Position numbers and translations under genes: made by a program | DNA from: Sycon ciliatum | Taxonomy: Eukaryota > Porifera > Calcarea > Leucosolenida > Sycettidae | Length of the DNA stretch: 64,000 nt | Assembly: GCF_964019385.1 (NCBI RefSeq) | Contig: NC_088655.1 | Span: 6,170,658 to 6,234,657 of the forward strand | Direction of reading: 5' to 3' | The notes under the pieces: model-generated | What the model was told of the DNA's origin: nothing | What the model saw: only the letters and a program-made list of their open reading frames with translations | Databases searched by the model: none | In this document: positions 33,216-42,165 of the stretch, piece after piece | Numbering within the stretch: the stretch's first letter is position 1 | Layout: the number at the start of each line of letters is the position of its first letter

Positions 33216-33423
33216 CAGGATACGCAAAGCGATACAAATTCGGGACATGGGCCCGGGAATAAACGACAACGCAGGATTGTACCAGGTAAAGGCATTCCTG
33301 GTACAAATTACTGGCCCAGTACTTGCTTCTCCCGGATAGTGAATTCTTTTTCTACTTCCATACACTGCTGTTGCCACCACCTGCAATTATATACACATGT
33401 ACATATTTATAAAAAGTAAAAAT

Positions 33424-33627
33424 GACCAAGAAACTACAAGCTACACTATAATGTCCACTAACACCATCAGTTACTAAACAATCAGCTGATGCGATAACAT
33501 TGCTAGCCAGTTAGTTGTAGAACGTCAGTACCGTCGGTCAGTGTCGTGCAATGTTATCGCATGAGCTAATTGTTTAGTAATTGGTGGTGTTAGTGGACAT
33601 TATAGTGTAATTTGTAGTTTCTTGGTC
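33424..33627. mobile_element. Foldback MITE, arms about 80 bp
   Basis: GACCAAGAAACTACAA at the left pairs with its inverted copy at the right end. The arms continue through ACTATAATGTCCACTAACAC and AATGTTATCGCAT, leaving a loop of about 45 bases. Weaker inverted similarity reaches about 33402 and 33651. Non-coding. Confidence 0.8.
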
Positions 33628-33869
33628 CTTTTTGCTTTGTATAAATAATCCTTGGCTCTCCATCCGAGTTCATACCATACATATACATGCATATGTTCTG
33701 CTTGGTGCATGTGCAATGTTTTACAGTTGTCACGTATCATGCTATTACTGTACCAGTTTTGTTTTTGTTTCTGATGTTTCCTCAACCTCTTTTTCTCTCT
33801 CTCCATAGTTCATGCATGTATGAATATTATCTCCCCACAGCACTGTTCAGTATCAAACCTTTCCCAATA

Positions 33870-33874
33870 GTGCC
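33870..33874. repeat. Target duplication GTGCC, left copy
   Basis: Identical to 46943-46947 immediately outside the 3' LTR. Five bases is the usual BEL/Pao duplication. It proves that 33875-46942 inserted as one retroelement and that the other elements entered later. Confidence 0.8.
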
Positions 33875-35059
33875 TGTACAGTCTATATCCAGCCCACTGA
33901 TAATGGTGCCGAGCCACTCCGTTTTATGTGTATATCAGCACTGCTTGTTGTACTCTTGTGTATTATCATACTACTACGCATTCTTTCCTCGTGTTGTAGT
34001 CACGTCAGCTGACGTCTGATGCGCGTAGTCGCGTACACTGTACTGCTTTCATTCCTCACGTTGTACTCACGTCTGATGCACGTAGTCGCGTACACTGCTT
34101 TCACTTCTCATGTTGTATTCACGTCTGATGGGCGTAGTCGCGTACACTGCTTTTACTTCTCATGTTGTATTCACGTCTGATGCGCGTAGTCGCGTACACT
34201 GCTTTCATTCCTCACGTTGTATTCACGTCTGATGCGCGTAGTCGCGTACACTGCTTTCACTTCTCACGTTGTATTCACGTCTGATGGGCGTAGTCGCGTA
34301 CACTGCTTTCACTTCTCACATTGTATTCACGTCTGATGCGCGTAGTCGCGTACACTGCTTTCATTCCTCACGTTGTATTCACGTCTGATGCGCGTAGTCG
34401 CGTACACTGCTTTCACTTCTCATGTTGTATTCACGTCTGATGCGCGTAGTCGCAGACACTGCTTTCACTTCGCATGTTGTATTCACGTCTGATGCGCGTA
34501 GTCGCGTACACTGCTTTCATTCCTCACGTTGTATTCACGTCTGATGCGCGTAGTCGCGTACACTGCTTTCACTTCTCACGTTGTATTCACGTCTGATGGG
34601 CGTAGTCGCGTACACTGCTTTCACTTCTCTCATTGTATTCACGTCTGATGCGCGTAGTCGCGTACACTGCTTTCATTCCTCACGTTGTATTCACGTCTGA
34701 TGCGCGTAGTCGCGTACACTGCTTTCACTTCTCATGTTGTATTCACGTCTGATGCGCGTAGTCGCGTACACTGCTTTCACTTCGCATGTTGTATTCACGT
34801 CTGATGCGCGTAGTCGCGTACACTGCTTTCACCTCGCATGTTGTATTCACGTCTGATGCGCGTAGTCGAATACACTGCTTTCGCGCGATCTTTTGATTTG
34901 AATGCTTTTTCAACCTCCGCTTCTTCTTCTTCGAGAGAGGCAGAACTTTCCTTTGTACTGCAAGATGATTTCCAGCAGAGTCAGAGTAAAACATTATAAT
35001 ACAGTCTTCTAAAACAACGAGTCGTGTGCTTTCCGGAGGCATGTTCGAGTAAGAACATA
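33875..35059 (+). repeat. 5' LTR of the second BEL/Pao element, expanded by a minisatellite
   Basis: Begins TGTACAGTCTATATCCAGCC and ends GTTCGAGTAAGAACATA. It aligns with the 3' LTR at 46280-46942 but is 1185 bp against 663 bp. The excess equals about ten units of the internal 52-bp repeat. Confidence 0.9.
34009..34880. repeat. 52-bp minisatellite inside the LTR, about 17 copies
   Basis: The unit is GTATTCACGTCTGATGCGCG, then TAGTCGCGTACACTGCTTTC, then ACTTCTCATGTT. The 3' LTR has about seven copies. Each copy contains CGCG-rich sequence and a CACGTC motif. Confidence 0.95.
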
Positions 35060-35068
35060 GTGGCCCTT
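35060..35068 (+). promoter_or_regulatory. Start of the primer binding site, split by the DNA-element insertion
   Basis: GTGGCCCTT follows the LTR edge. The remaining Tyr-type site (TCCTTCGAGCCGGATG) lies at 40365 onward, on the other side of the insert. This element would need its insert removed to prime as its relatives do. Confidence 0.65.
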
Positions 35069-35850
35069 CAGGGGCGTCACCGGACCCCTTCACAGGGGGG
35101 TGCACACGAATTTTGCACAGGAAACACGAAAAAGTTCACTGATAGCAGGCCCGTCGCACCGACTTTGGAGGGGGGGGGGGGGGGCGGCCATGGGGTACGG
35201 GGCCTTCTTCGTGGGAAAATTTCAAAAATTGAAGGCAATTGCAAGTATTTTCAGGCATTTGGTGCCATTTCATTGTACAAGTCATGTAACTAGTGTAAGT
35301 AGTTTACGAGTCGTACTGCCTACTGCCTTACTGGTCATGTACATTCACTCGCTACATGCACTCACGCCGCGTCACGCGATCGCGGCAGCGCAGTACATGT
35401 ACAGTGCGTGTATGGGTTATAGTGTGGTCGTGTAAAAGAATATACTGCCTACAAGAATGAACTCTCATGTTTTCATAATCATAACATGGATTTCATGTGC
35501 ACATTTATTCTTACAAGCAATTTTATCGTACAGTAGAATATATCGGTCCTAAGAATGGACTTTGTGTAGCGAAATATGCCAGATCAGTACAAAGTATATC
35601 GCCTGTAGTAATAACATCCGTCCAAAGAAGTTCTGATCTGACTTGCGTTGGGTCGTAGTGCTGCAGGTTCAACTATTGTGGTCATGTAACTCATGTTGCA
35701 TAGCCACATGGTAAGCCTATGTGACTGTGACCAGCCGCATGCACAGCAGCACTACCTTGTATGTACGATGATCTTCCTGCCTCTGCGCACATGCACATGA
35801 TATATCACACTTGATTTATCGTGTGCAAGAAATATCGGAAATAAGAATAG

Positions 35851-36061
35851 AAATGTTGGGTTAGCTTTTGGGCTAACCCTAGTTAGCGATAAGACCGATG
35901 CGCTGCTCTCTATCTCATGCTAGCTGCGATCGAGCTGGCTTTACACGTGCACTCAACTGCTGCGCATGCGCGCCCAAATCGCCTTGGGTAGCTCTTGCTG
36001 CGCTGACTTTGGCTTGCGCTTTCCTTTGCAGTGTCACTGAGCAGCAACCGGAATTTGTTTG
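35851..36061 (+). repeat. Split direct repeat A1
   Basis: 211 bp, one mismatch with A2 (39502-39712). A short inverted repeat GGGTTAGC-TTTTG-GGCTAACCC lies 6-28 bases from the end and could be a recombinase-binding site. Confidence 0.93.
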
Positions 36062-36127
36062 TTGAGAATAGAATTAATTATTCAGACTCCTTGTAGATTC
36101 CTCGCAGCCGTTTACTGCACGACAAAC

Positions 36128-37219
36128 ATGTTGTCTACCTCTGAAGCACGCCGTATGAACGTGTCGGACTTGCGGGCCGAGCTGGAAGGCCGTGGGCTGA
36201 ATTCGAGCGGAACAAAGCCCCAGCTTCTTGCCCGTTTGCTGCTCAGTATCCAGGACACGTCGAGCTCGGCGGCACGGGAACCTCGATCTCCGTCGGCCAC
36301 GCCATCCTCGCGGCAGGAGCACGAGCAGGAGCAAGAGCAGGATCTGGAGAGTGCTGCAGCAGCTTCTCCGACTCCCCAGATCCCGGACCGGAGCAGTAAT
36401 GACGATTTGCGCCAGTTTGTGCGGCAGGAAGTACATTCCGCCGTCACCGTTGCCTTGTCGGAGGCGATCGCTCCAATGCTGGCCACCATCACTGCCCCTG
36501 GATCCGCTGGAACTCAACCTTCGGCGGAGTCTTCCAACGCTGGTAATCTCTCCGTTCCCCAGGCTATACGAGAGAAAATATTGAAGGGTGACTTTGTAGA
36601 TTTCACCCAGCTGCTGCCCGATACTATCGCCACCTCGTATTCTGCCCCATGCCAGCTTCAGCTGCAGTTCAGCAGTGGCGGCCAGTCTCTGGAGGTGGTG
36701 GAAGGTGGAGCGGCGCAGCCCGTTCGTCGACGCGTCCACGACTTGCCGACATGGCTGGAGGCATGGACTCTCTTCATGAACGTCGTGTGTTCTGCCAACC
36801 CGTCCCGCCTGCAGGAGATGCTCTCCTACCAAGCCACCATAGTTGCAGCCAACAGGCAATACTATCCGGAGGCTTGGCTGTCGTACGACACCCAGTTTCG
36901 CTCTGCCATTTCTGCTCAGCCAGGCAAGCGCTTTGACGTCATCGACATAAATCTGTGGCAAATGTCCGTGACTAGCCGATCAAGGCCCACATGTGAGTCC
37001 TGCCGCCTCATCCATCCCGGAGGCGGCCAGTGTCCCTTTCGTCCGCAACGTAACAACCAGCAAGCCTTCAATGGAGTCCGTACGGTGTCTAATGGCCAAC
37101 CGATCTGCCGGAACTTCAACGCTGGGCGTTGCAGTCTCAGCACGTGCAAGTACGCCCATGTCTGCAACCGCTGCGGGTCCAAGGACCACAACGGATCTAA
37201 GTGCGGTAGGCGCCAGTAA
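36128..37219 (+). CDS. DIRS-type ORF1: gag-like protein with SAP domain and zinc fingers
   Basis: The chosen ATG at 36128 (context aaacATGt) gives 363 residues. An upstream ATG at 36059 would add 23 residues but lies in the A1 repeat. Residues about 7-45 form a SAP motif (SDLRAELEGRGLNSSGTK, then LLARLL), a DNA-binding helix-loop-helix. An acidic Gln/Glu run (EHEQEQEQDLE) follows. The C-terminus has a CCCH finger (CRNFNAGRCSLSTCKYAH) and then a CCHC knuckle (CNRCGSKDHNGSKC). Gag-like ORF1 proteins of YR retroelements often have such nucleic-acid-binding fingers. The frame is intact and overlaps ORF2 by 227 bases in a different frame. Confidence 0.88.
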   Translation: MLSTSEARRMNVSDLRAELEGRGLNSSGTKPQLLARLLLSIQDTSSSAAREPRSPSATPSSRQEHEQEQEQDLESAAAASPTPQIPDRSSNDDLRQFVRQEVHSAVTVALSEAIAPMLATITAPGSAGTQPSAESSNAGNLSVPQAIREKILKGDFVDFTQLLPDTIATSYSAPCQLQLQFSSGGQSLEVVEGGAAQPVRRRVHDLPTWLEAWTLFMNVVCSANPSRLQEMLSYQATIVAANRQYYPEAWLSYDTQFRSAISAQPGKRFDVIDINLWQMSVTSRSRPTCESCRLIHPGGGQCPFRPQRNNQQAFNGVRTVSNGQPICRNFNAGRCSLSTCKYAHVCNRCGSKDHNGSKCGRRQ

Positions 37220-38876
37220 TTCTGCTGCTTTGGCTGCAGCTCCCGCGATTGTACATATTTCTCCCTGCACTTCACGTTCTACTGATTTCACAAGCGCATG
37301 TCCTGCTGTCCACACACCCCTCTCTGTTTCTCGCTTCGAATCACTGCTCCGTAACCACCCTGACAGTTCATTGGCTTCGTATGTTATTAACGGCCTCCGC
37401 TGCGGCTTTGACATTGGCTTTACCGGCAACCGCATAACTAACCAGCACTCGTCCAACCTCTCATCAGCATTCCAGCACTCTGCATTTGTGTCTGCACAGC
37501 TCACCGCTTCCTGCAACGCCGGCTACACGGCTGGCCCATTTGACTCGCCCCCATTCCCATTTATGTACTGCTCTGGCATTGGCGCTGTTCCGAAAAAGAA
37601 TGGCAAGCTACGCTTGATACACCACCTGTCCAGCCCTGCCGGCTCCAGCGTTAACGACGGGATCCCTGCCGAGCCTTTCTCTTTGCAGTACATCAGCATT
37701 GATGAAGCCATTAACATCATTATGTCCTCCCCGTCTCCTGTCTATCTCTCTAAACTCGATGCGAAGAGTGCTTTTCGTCAAATACCTGTCCGCCCACAGG
37801 ATTGGCATCTCCTCGGCATCCTGTGGCAGGGGAAGTACTACTACGACCGTGTCTTGCCATTTGGGCTCCGCTCTAGCCCGGCGGTATTTGATGCAGTGGC
37901 AGCCACCATCGAATGGATAATGCACCACGAATTCTCCATCCCTAATTTGCTGCATTTCCTGGACGACTACTTGTGCGTGAGCGTGGGCCAGGCAGTGGCG
38001 AATCGGCAGCTGGCCATTCTTCTCCGTGCATTCTCATACCTCGGAGTCCCGCTCGCGCCTGCAAAGGTGGAAGGCCCGTCTCGTACCCTGACATTCCTGG
38101 GCATTATCCTGGATTGTGAGAAGATGGAAGCCCGGCTCCCTGACGACAAATTGGCCGACATCAAGCGCCTGTTGACTGCAGCGAGCATCAACCCCACCAT
38201 GTCTCAGCGCGAACTCGAATCTCTTCTGGGGAAACTCTCCTTCGCTGCAAGAGTCATCGTACCCGGCCGGACATTTATGCGGCGCCTTTGGTCTATTTGC
38301 AGTCGCTACCAGCAGCCTCACTACCGCATCAGTCTGACTACCGAGTGCCAGGAAGATATCCAATGGTGGCTACGGCTCCTGGAACAATGGAACGGAAAAT
38401 CATTCTTCCTGTTCCCAGATTGGACACCATCTCCAGACTTGGAGCTGTTCACTGATGCCAGTGGCACCCTGGGCTGGGGCGCATTCAACAGCGGCCGCTG
38501 GCTTCAAGGGACCTGGTCGCCTGAGCAACTCACTCACAGCATTGAGTGGAAGGAGCTCTACGCGTTGGTCACAGCGTGCTGCACGTGGGCCAAGGAATGG
38601 CGCCAGCTTCGTATCACAATGCACTGCGACAACAAGGCTGTGGTAGATTGCATCCGCTCCGGCACATCCAAGTCACCGCCAGTGATGACCCTGATCAGGG
38701 AGCTGTTCTTTGTGTGCGCCCGCTTCAATTTCACCGTCACTGCTGCTCACATTGCTGGCCAGTCAAACTGCGTTGCCGATTCGCTGTCTCGTTTCCGCAT
38801 GGAGGAATTCCGACGTCTCGCCCCAGCTGCTCAAGCACAACCAGACCGAGCAGTGCTGCCATTCCAGTCGATGTAA
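36993..38876 (+). CDS. DIRS-type ORF2: reverse transcriptase and RNase H
   Basis: 627 residues, no stop. RT motifs include KLDAKSAFRQIPV (about 253), LPFGLRSSPAVF (about 288) and the catalytic FLDDYL box (about 321). RNase H shows LFTDASGTLGWGA (about 484), EWKELYAL (about 518), HCDNKAVVDC (about 543) and HIAGQSNCVADSLSRF (about 585), so all four acidic residues are present. The RT is of the DIRS type, related to Ty3. In autonomous DIRS elements a tyrosine recombinase follows, sometimes in the same frame; this protein ends 42 residues after the last RNase H motif. The first in-frame ATG lies inside ORF1. ORF2 is +1 relative to ORF1, so frameshifting or internal initiation is possible. Confidence 0.92.
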   Translation: MSPAASSIPEAASVPFVRNVTTSKPSMESVRCLMANRSAGTSTLGVAVSARASTPMSATAAGPRTTTDLSAVGASNSAALAAAPAIVHISPCTSRSTDFTSACPAVHTPLSVSRFESLLRNHPDSSLASYVINGLRCGFDIGFTGNRITNQHSSNLSSAFQHSAFVSAQLTASCNAGYTAGPFDSPPFPFMYCSGIGAVPKKNGKLRLIHHLSSPAGSSVNDGIPAEPFSLQYISIDEAINIIMSSPSPVYLSKLDAKSAFRQIPVRPQDWHLLGILWQGKYYYDRVLPFGLRSSPAVFDAVAATIEWIMHHEFSIPNLLHFLDDYLCVSVGQAVANRQLAILLRAFSYLGVPLAPAKVEGPSRTLTFLGIILDCEKMEARLPDDKLADIKRLLTAASINPTMSQRELESLLGKLSFAARVIVPGRTFMRRLWSICSRYQQPHYRISLTTECQEDIQWWLRLLEQWNGKSFFLFPDWTPSPDLELFTDASGTLGWGAFNSGRWLQGTWSPEQLTHSIEWKELYALVTACCTWAKEWRQLRITMHCDNKAVVDCIRSGTSKSPPVMTLIRELFFVCARFNFTVTAAHIAGQSNCVADSLSRFRMEEFRRLAPAAQAQPDRAVLPFQSM

Positions 38877-39050
38877 TATAGCCTTGACATACAGGTACCG
38901 ATTGTCATTGCTAAATTGCCGTATTGAGAACCTGCGTTGGATTTCATCCATCTGCATGCCTACCTTTATCCATCTCGTGCCTTAATCACTTGTTCTTAGC
39001 TCTCGTGCATTGGTGGTGAACGCTTGCTGGGGTGCCGTGTGCTGGTTTTC
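38877..39050 (+). other. 174-base spacer between ORF2 and repeat B1
   Basis: Stops in all forward frames and no conserved motif. This is where a tyrosine recombinase would be expected in related elements. Confidence 0.8.
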
Positions 39051-39504
39051 TGGGAACAGCTTCCTTCAACTGGTTGCTTTGCTGCTACTATCTCTGCTTA
39101 AAATTGCATACTATTGGTCGGCTGTTTGCGACGCCAATCAGTAGTCATTGCACCCGGTCGCGGGTACTATTGCCGCTCAAGCATGAGCGATTGCTTTGGC
39201 CGTTTGCAACGCCAACTGCTTCACCCTGGTTGGCTGTTTGCAACGTCGATCAGGGAACTTTGCACCCGGTCGCGGGTACTGCTGCAGCTCAGTCGTGAGC
39301 GATCACTGTGGCTGTTTGCAACGCCAATCGCTTCACCAGTTGATCGAAACCAGCACACTGGTGTACCCCAATCATCCTTGTGCGGTGTTGTGAGAATACG
39401 TGGGTATGCATGCAGCTTTGCTCTGTGACTTTCCATTGCATGTAGTCACTTGGCTCTCCCATTTCCTATACACTGCTCTGATGCATTCGGGTGCAAGCGC
39501 TAAA
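39051..39504 (+). repeat. Split direct repeat B1
   Basis: 454 bp, apparently identical to B2. It contains two degenerate tandem modules of about 105 bp sharing GCACCCGGTCGCGGGTACT and TTTGCAACGCCAA. Small identical frames in B1 and B2 (for example 104 codons at 39114) are a consequence of the duplication. The last three bases (AAA) are shared with A2. Confidence 0.93.
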
Positions 39505-39712
39505 TGTTGGGTTAGCTTTTGGGCTAACCCTAGTTAGCGATAAGACCGATGCGCTGCTCTCTATCTCATGCTAGCTGCGATCGAGCTGGCTTTACACGTG
39601 CACTCAACTGCTGCACATGCGCGCCCAAATCGCCTTGGGTAGCTCTTGCTGCGCTGACTTTGGCTTGCGCTTTCCTTTGCAGTGTCACTGAGCAGCAACC
39701 GGAATTTGTTTG
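39502..39712 (+). repeat. Split direct repeat A2
   Basis: 211 bp copy of A1, separated from B2 by a 32-base spacer that ends in TATATAGG. Confidence 0.93.
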
Positions 39713-39744
39713 CCACCCACCCTCCCATTCCCACATTATATAGG

Positions 39745-40198
39745 TGGGAACAGCTTCCTTCAACTGGTTGCTTTGCTGCTACTATCTCTGCTTAAAATTG
39801 CATACTATTGGTCGGCTGTTTGCGACGCCAATCAGTAGTCATTGCACCCGGTCGCGGGTACTATTGCCGCTCAAGCATGAGCGATTGCTTTGGCCGTTTG
39901 CAACGCCAACTGCTTCACCCTGGTTGGCTGTTTGCAACGTCGATCAGGGAACTTTGCACCCGGTCGCGGGTACTGCTGCAGCTCAGTCGTGAGCGATCAC
40001 TGTGGCTGTTTGCAACGCCAATCGCTTCACCAGTTGATCGAAACCAGCACACTGGTGTACCCCAATCATCCTTGTGCGGTGTTGTGAGAATACGTGGGTA
40101 TGCATGCAGCTTTGCTCTGTGACTTTCCATTGCATGTAGTCACTTGGCTCTCCCATTTCCTATACACTGCTCTGATGCATTCGGGTGCAAGCGCTAAA
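39745..40198 (+). repeat. Split direct repeat B2 (right end of the DIRS-type element)
   Basis: 454 bp copy of B1 ending GCAAGCGCTAAA. Beyond the AAA the sequence returns to the host DNA element. Confidence 0.93.
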
Positions 40199-40459
40199 GT
40201 CGTTTTTCAAATACCCACGCTATAACCGATACCCACTGTACTATTAAGTATTAGTAGATTTTACCAGCACTACACTTTTCATAACCAGGAGTTCGCAAAT
40301 AACCAAGGTCGAATTTTTTAGGGGGGTGCACGTGTCCCCATGCCCATCACGGGTGACGCCCCTGTCCTTCGAGCCGGATGGCGGACTTAGAGACAGAGCG
40401 AGCTGAGAGCAAACAGTGAGTTAGAAAGGGATGAGGAAGAAGGCTTCGAATTCTCTTCG

Positions 40460-42165
40460 TTGGCAGCCAGGAAAACGGCTGATGCCAGGTCTGTAGGAAG
40501 CGCAGAATCAAGTAGGTCAGGTACTAGTAGTATGCCCAGAGCAACATCGTCCTCACGACGACAAGCGAAGATTCAGGCCGCTACGAAGACGTTATGTCTT
40601 GAAAAGGAATTTCTGGCAAAGAAATTCGAACAAGACAAAAGACTGGTGGAGCTGGAGTTGGCCGAGGACCTAGCTAGGTTCTCCGATGAGGAAAGTGTTC
40701 CGGACGACAGTAGCCAACATAGCTCACATCGCTCCTCAACTACAAGTGTGCGCTCAAATCGTATTGGTGCTCTCTCGATCTTCAACTGCAGTTCTGGATA
40801 TATGAACGGTGTGGATGAGCAGTCAGTGCAGGAAGTGGAGTCTGAAAGCCGAAGACGCAGTAACGTGAGTTTGAGCAATCACAGAGGAGATTGCGTCCAA
40901 CCTGCGGTAACTTTCGTACCCCAGTCTGAGCTGACAAGACCTGTCAGGCCACCACCACAACCTCCTGTACACCGTGTACAGGCCAAGCGTCCACCTATCA
41001 TGAATGCTGCAGCCAGGAGCTTCAAGCCAGCAAAGGCTGGTGCAGCCAGTAGAACGCACCTTGACTCTGATGCGCCACACCCGTCTGTGAGCGCAGAGAA
41101 TCCAGCCACCGATCCACATGGTCCAGAGGATCCCACTGCATGTGCACGATACGTTCAGAACTGGGTAAACAGTGTGCCACACAGTGCTGGGTATGTTGGT
41201 ATTCCCGCAGTTCCAGATAAAGCCGCTGGAACTGCCCAAATTCAATGGCCAACAGGAGAGCTATCTTCGATGGCGCCAGCGCTTCATGCGTCTCGTAGAC
41301 GACGGTCTCATATCAACAGAGGATTATAAGATGGCATGGTTGCGTGAGGCGCTGGATGGTGGGAAGGCTGAAGAACTTGTCAGTGGCATTCTGGACGGCC
41401 CTGGGGCATACAGTGCCGAGCTGAACGTGCTCGACCAGTGGTTTGGCGGCGAAAGCCGGGAGCTGGAAAGGCAACGGCAGGAATTAATGTCCAGTCCCCG
41501 GATCTCTCGGGAAGATGACACAACAGCTTTGCAGCGACTGGCAGTGAAGCTGAGAAACGCCCTGCTTAACCTGAAAATGGCCAACGTCGCACCCGGACGC
41601 GAACTGTACATAGCAGTGTCTAAGAAGCTCCAAAGATGCTGTCCCGATTCTTGGATCGGTATGATGACCATAGCTGTGACGCGGAGGTGTTGTCTACCTG
41701 GCTGCTGAAGCAGGTGCACAGAGCACAGCAGGTGGATGCGCGCCTCGCACTGCCCAGAGAAGCCGTCACAGCATCTAACCGCAAGCCGTACGAAGTCCAC
41801 AGCAGGAGAGCGCCCAGCTCAGTTTGGCACGCAACCCAACATGCATTCCATGCCTCGAGGGGTAAGCCAGCGGAGACTCCCAATACCTGTTTCAAGTGTG
41901 ATGGTAATCATCTCCTGAGCCAGTGCCCCGCCTTCACAGCAATGTCGGTACGAGAACGCTGGGATTTAGTGAAACCCACACCTCTCTGTATTTGCTGCTT
42001 GCGACCCGGCCACCATAGCATGTCCAGTAGTGGGTCCACCTGCGCAAAGTGCAACGGCAAGCACCATGCACTGCTGCATTTCGACAAGTTCAGCAGCAAC
42101 AAGCTTCAGCAGAAGCAGTCTAATAGCAGTAACATTCAGGGCAAGGTACATGTCAAGGAGCAAGT
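40460..42165 (+). pseudogene. gag: Second BEL/Pao element: gag, frameshifted
   Basis: From the ATG at 40460 the protein is Ser/Arg-rich, with a charged helix at residues 45-75 (KEFLAKKFEQDKRLVELELA). The frame shifts at about 41236 into IKPLELPKFNGQQESYLRWR, the capsid-like region, which runs on to LRNALLNLKMANVAPG. It shifts again at about 41635 (LSRFLDRYDDHSCDAEV). Zinc-knuckle-like clusters follow at 41890-42090: CFKCDGNHLLSQC and CICCLRPGHHS, CAKCNGKHHALLH. The order is normal for BEL gag; the two shifts make it non-functional. Confidence 0.85.

Larger units (their letters stand above)
35851..40198 (+). mobile_element. DIRS/PAT-type retroelement with split direct repeats and no tyrosine recombinase
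   Basis: The layout is A1 (35851-36061), ORF1, ORF2, B1 (39051-39504), A2 (39502-39712), B2 (39745-40198). A1 and A2 differ at one of 211 bases; B1 and B2 appear identical over 454. The left end, the right end and the B1/A2 junction all carry AAA, and there is no further target duplication. In PAT- and Ngaro-type elements this arrangement supports a circular intermediate integrated by a tyrosine recombinase. Here ORF1 is gag-like and ORF2 is RT-RNase H. Only 174 bases separate ORF2 from B1, and no recombinase frame exists on either strand. The flanking DNA element continues on both sides. Confidence 0.85.
35069..40364. mobile_element. CAGGGGCG-ended DNA element (hAT-like MITE), split by the DIRS-type insertion
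   Basis: The ends are CAGGGGCGTCACCGG at 35069 and the inverted GGTGACGCCCCTG ending at 40364. GGGGGTGCAC occurs in opposite orientation on both sides just inside. Without the DIRS-type insert it is about 950 bp. It has no coding frame and includes a G run at 35168-35183. The flanks CCCTT and TCCTT resemble an imperfect five-base duplication. The termini resemble hAT elements, but the expected eight-base duplication is not visible, so the superfamily is uncertain. Confidence 0.6.

Noticed and set aside
34743..35105. 120-codon minus-strand frame in the 5' LTR
   Set aside because: Made of the 52-bp repeat, whose length is not a multiple of three; no homologous frame in the 3' LTR beyond a short piece.
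36074..36961. 295-codon minus-strand frame
   Set aside because: Lies entirely opposite the gag-like ORF1, has no domain, and arises from the GC-rich composition of the plus-strand gene.
38877..39050. Hidden tyrosine recombinase after ORF2
   Set aside because: Only 174 bases with stops in the forward frames and no H-x-x-R or Tyr motif; far too short.
39114..40122. Two identical 104-codon frames (39114-39428 and 39808-40122)
   Set aside because: They lie in the B1 and B2 repeats. Identity comes from duplication of the repeat, and no domain is recognisable.
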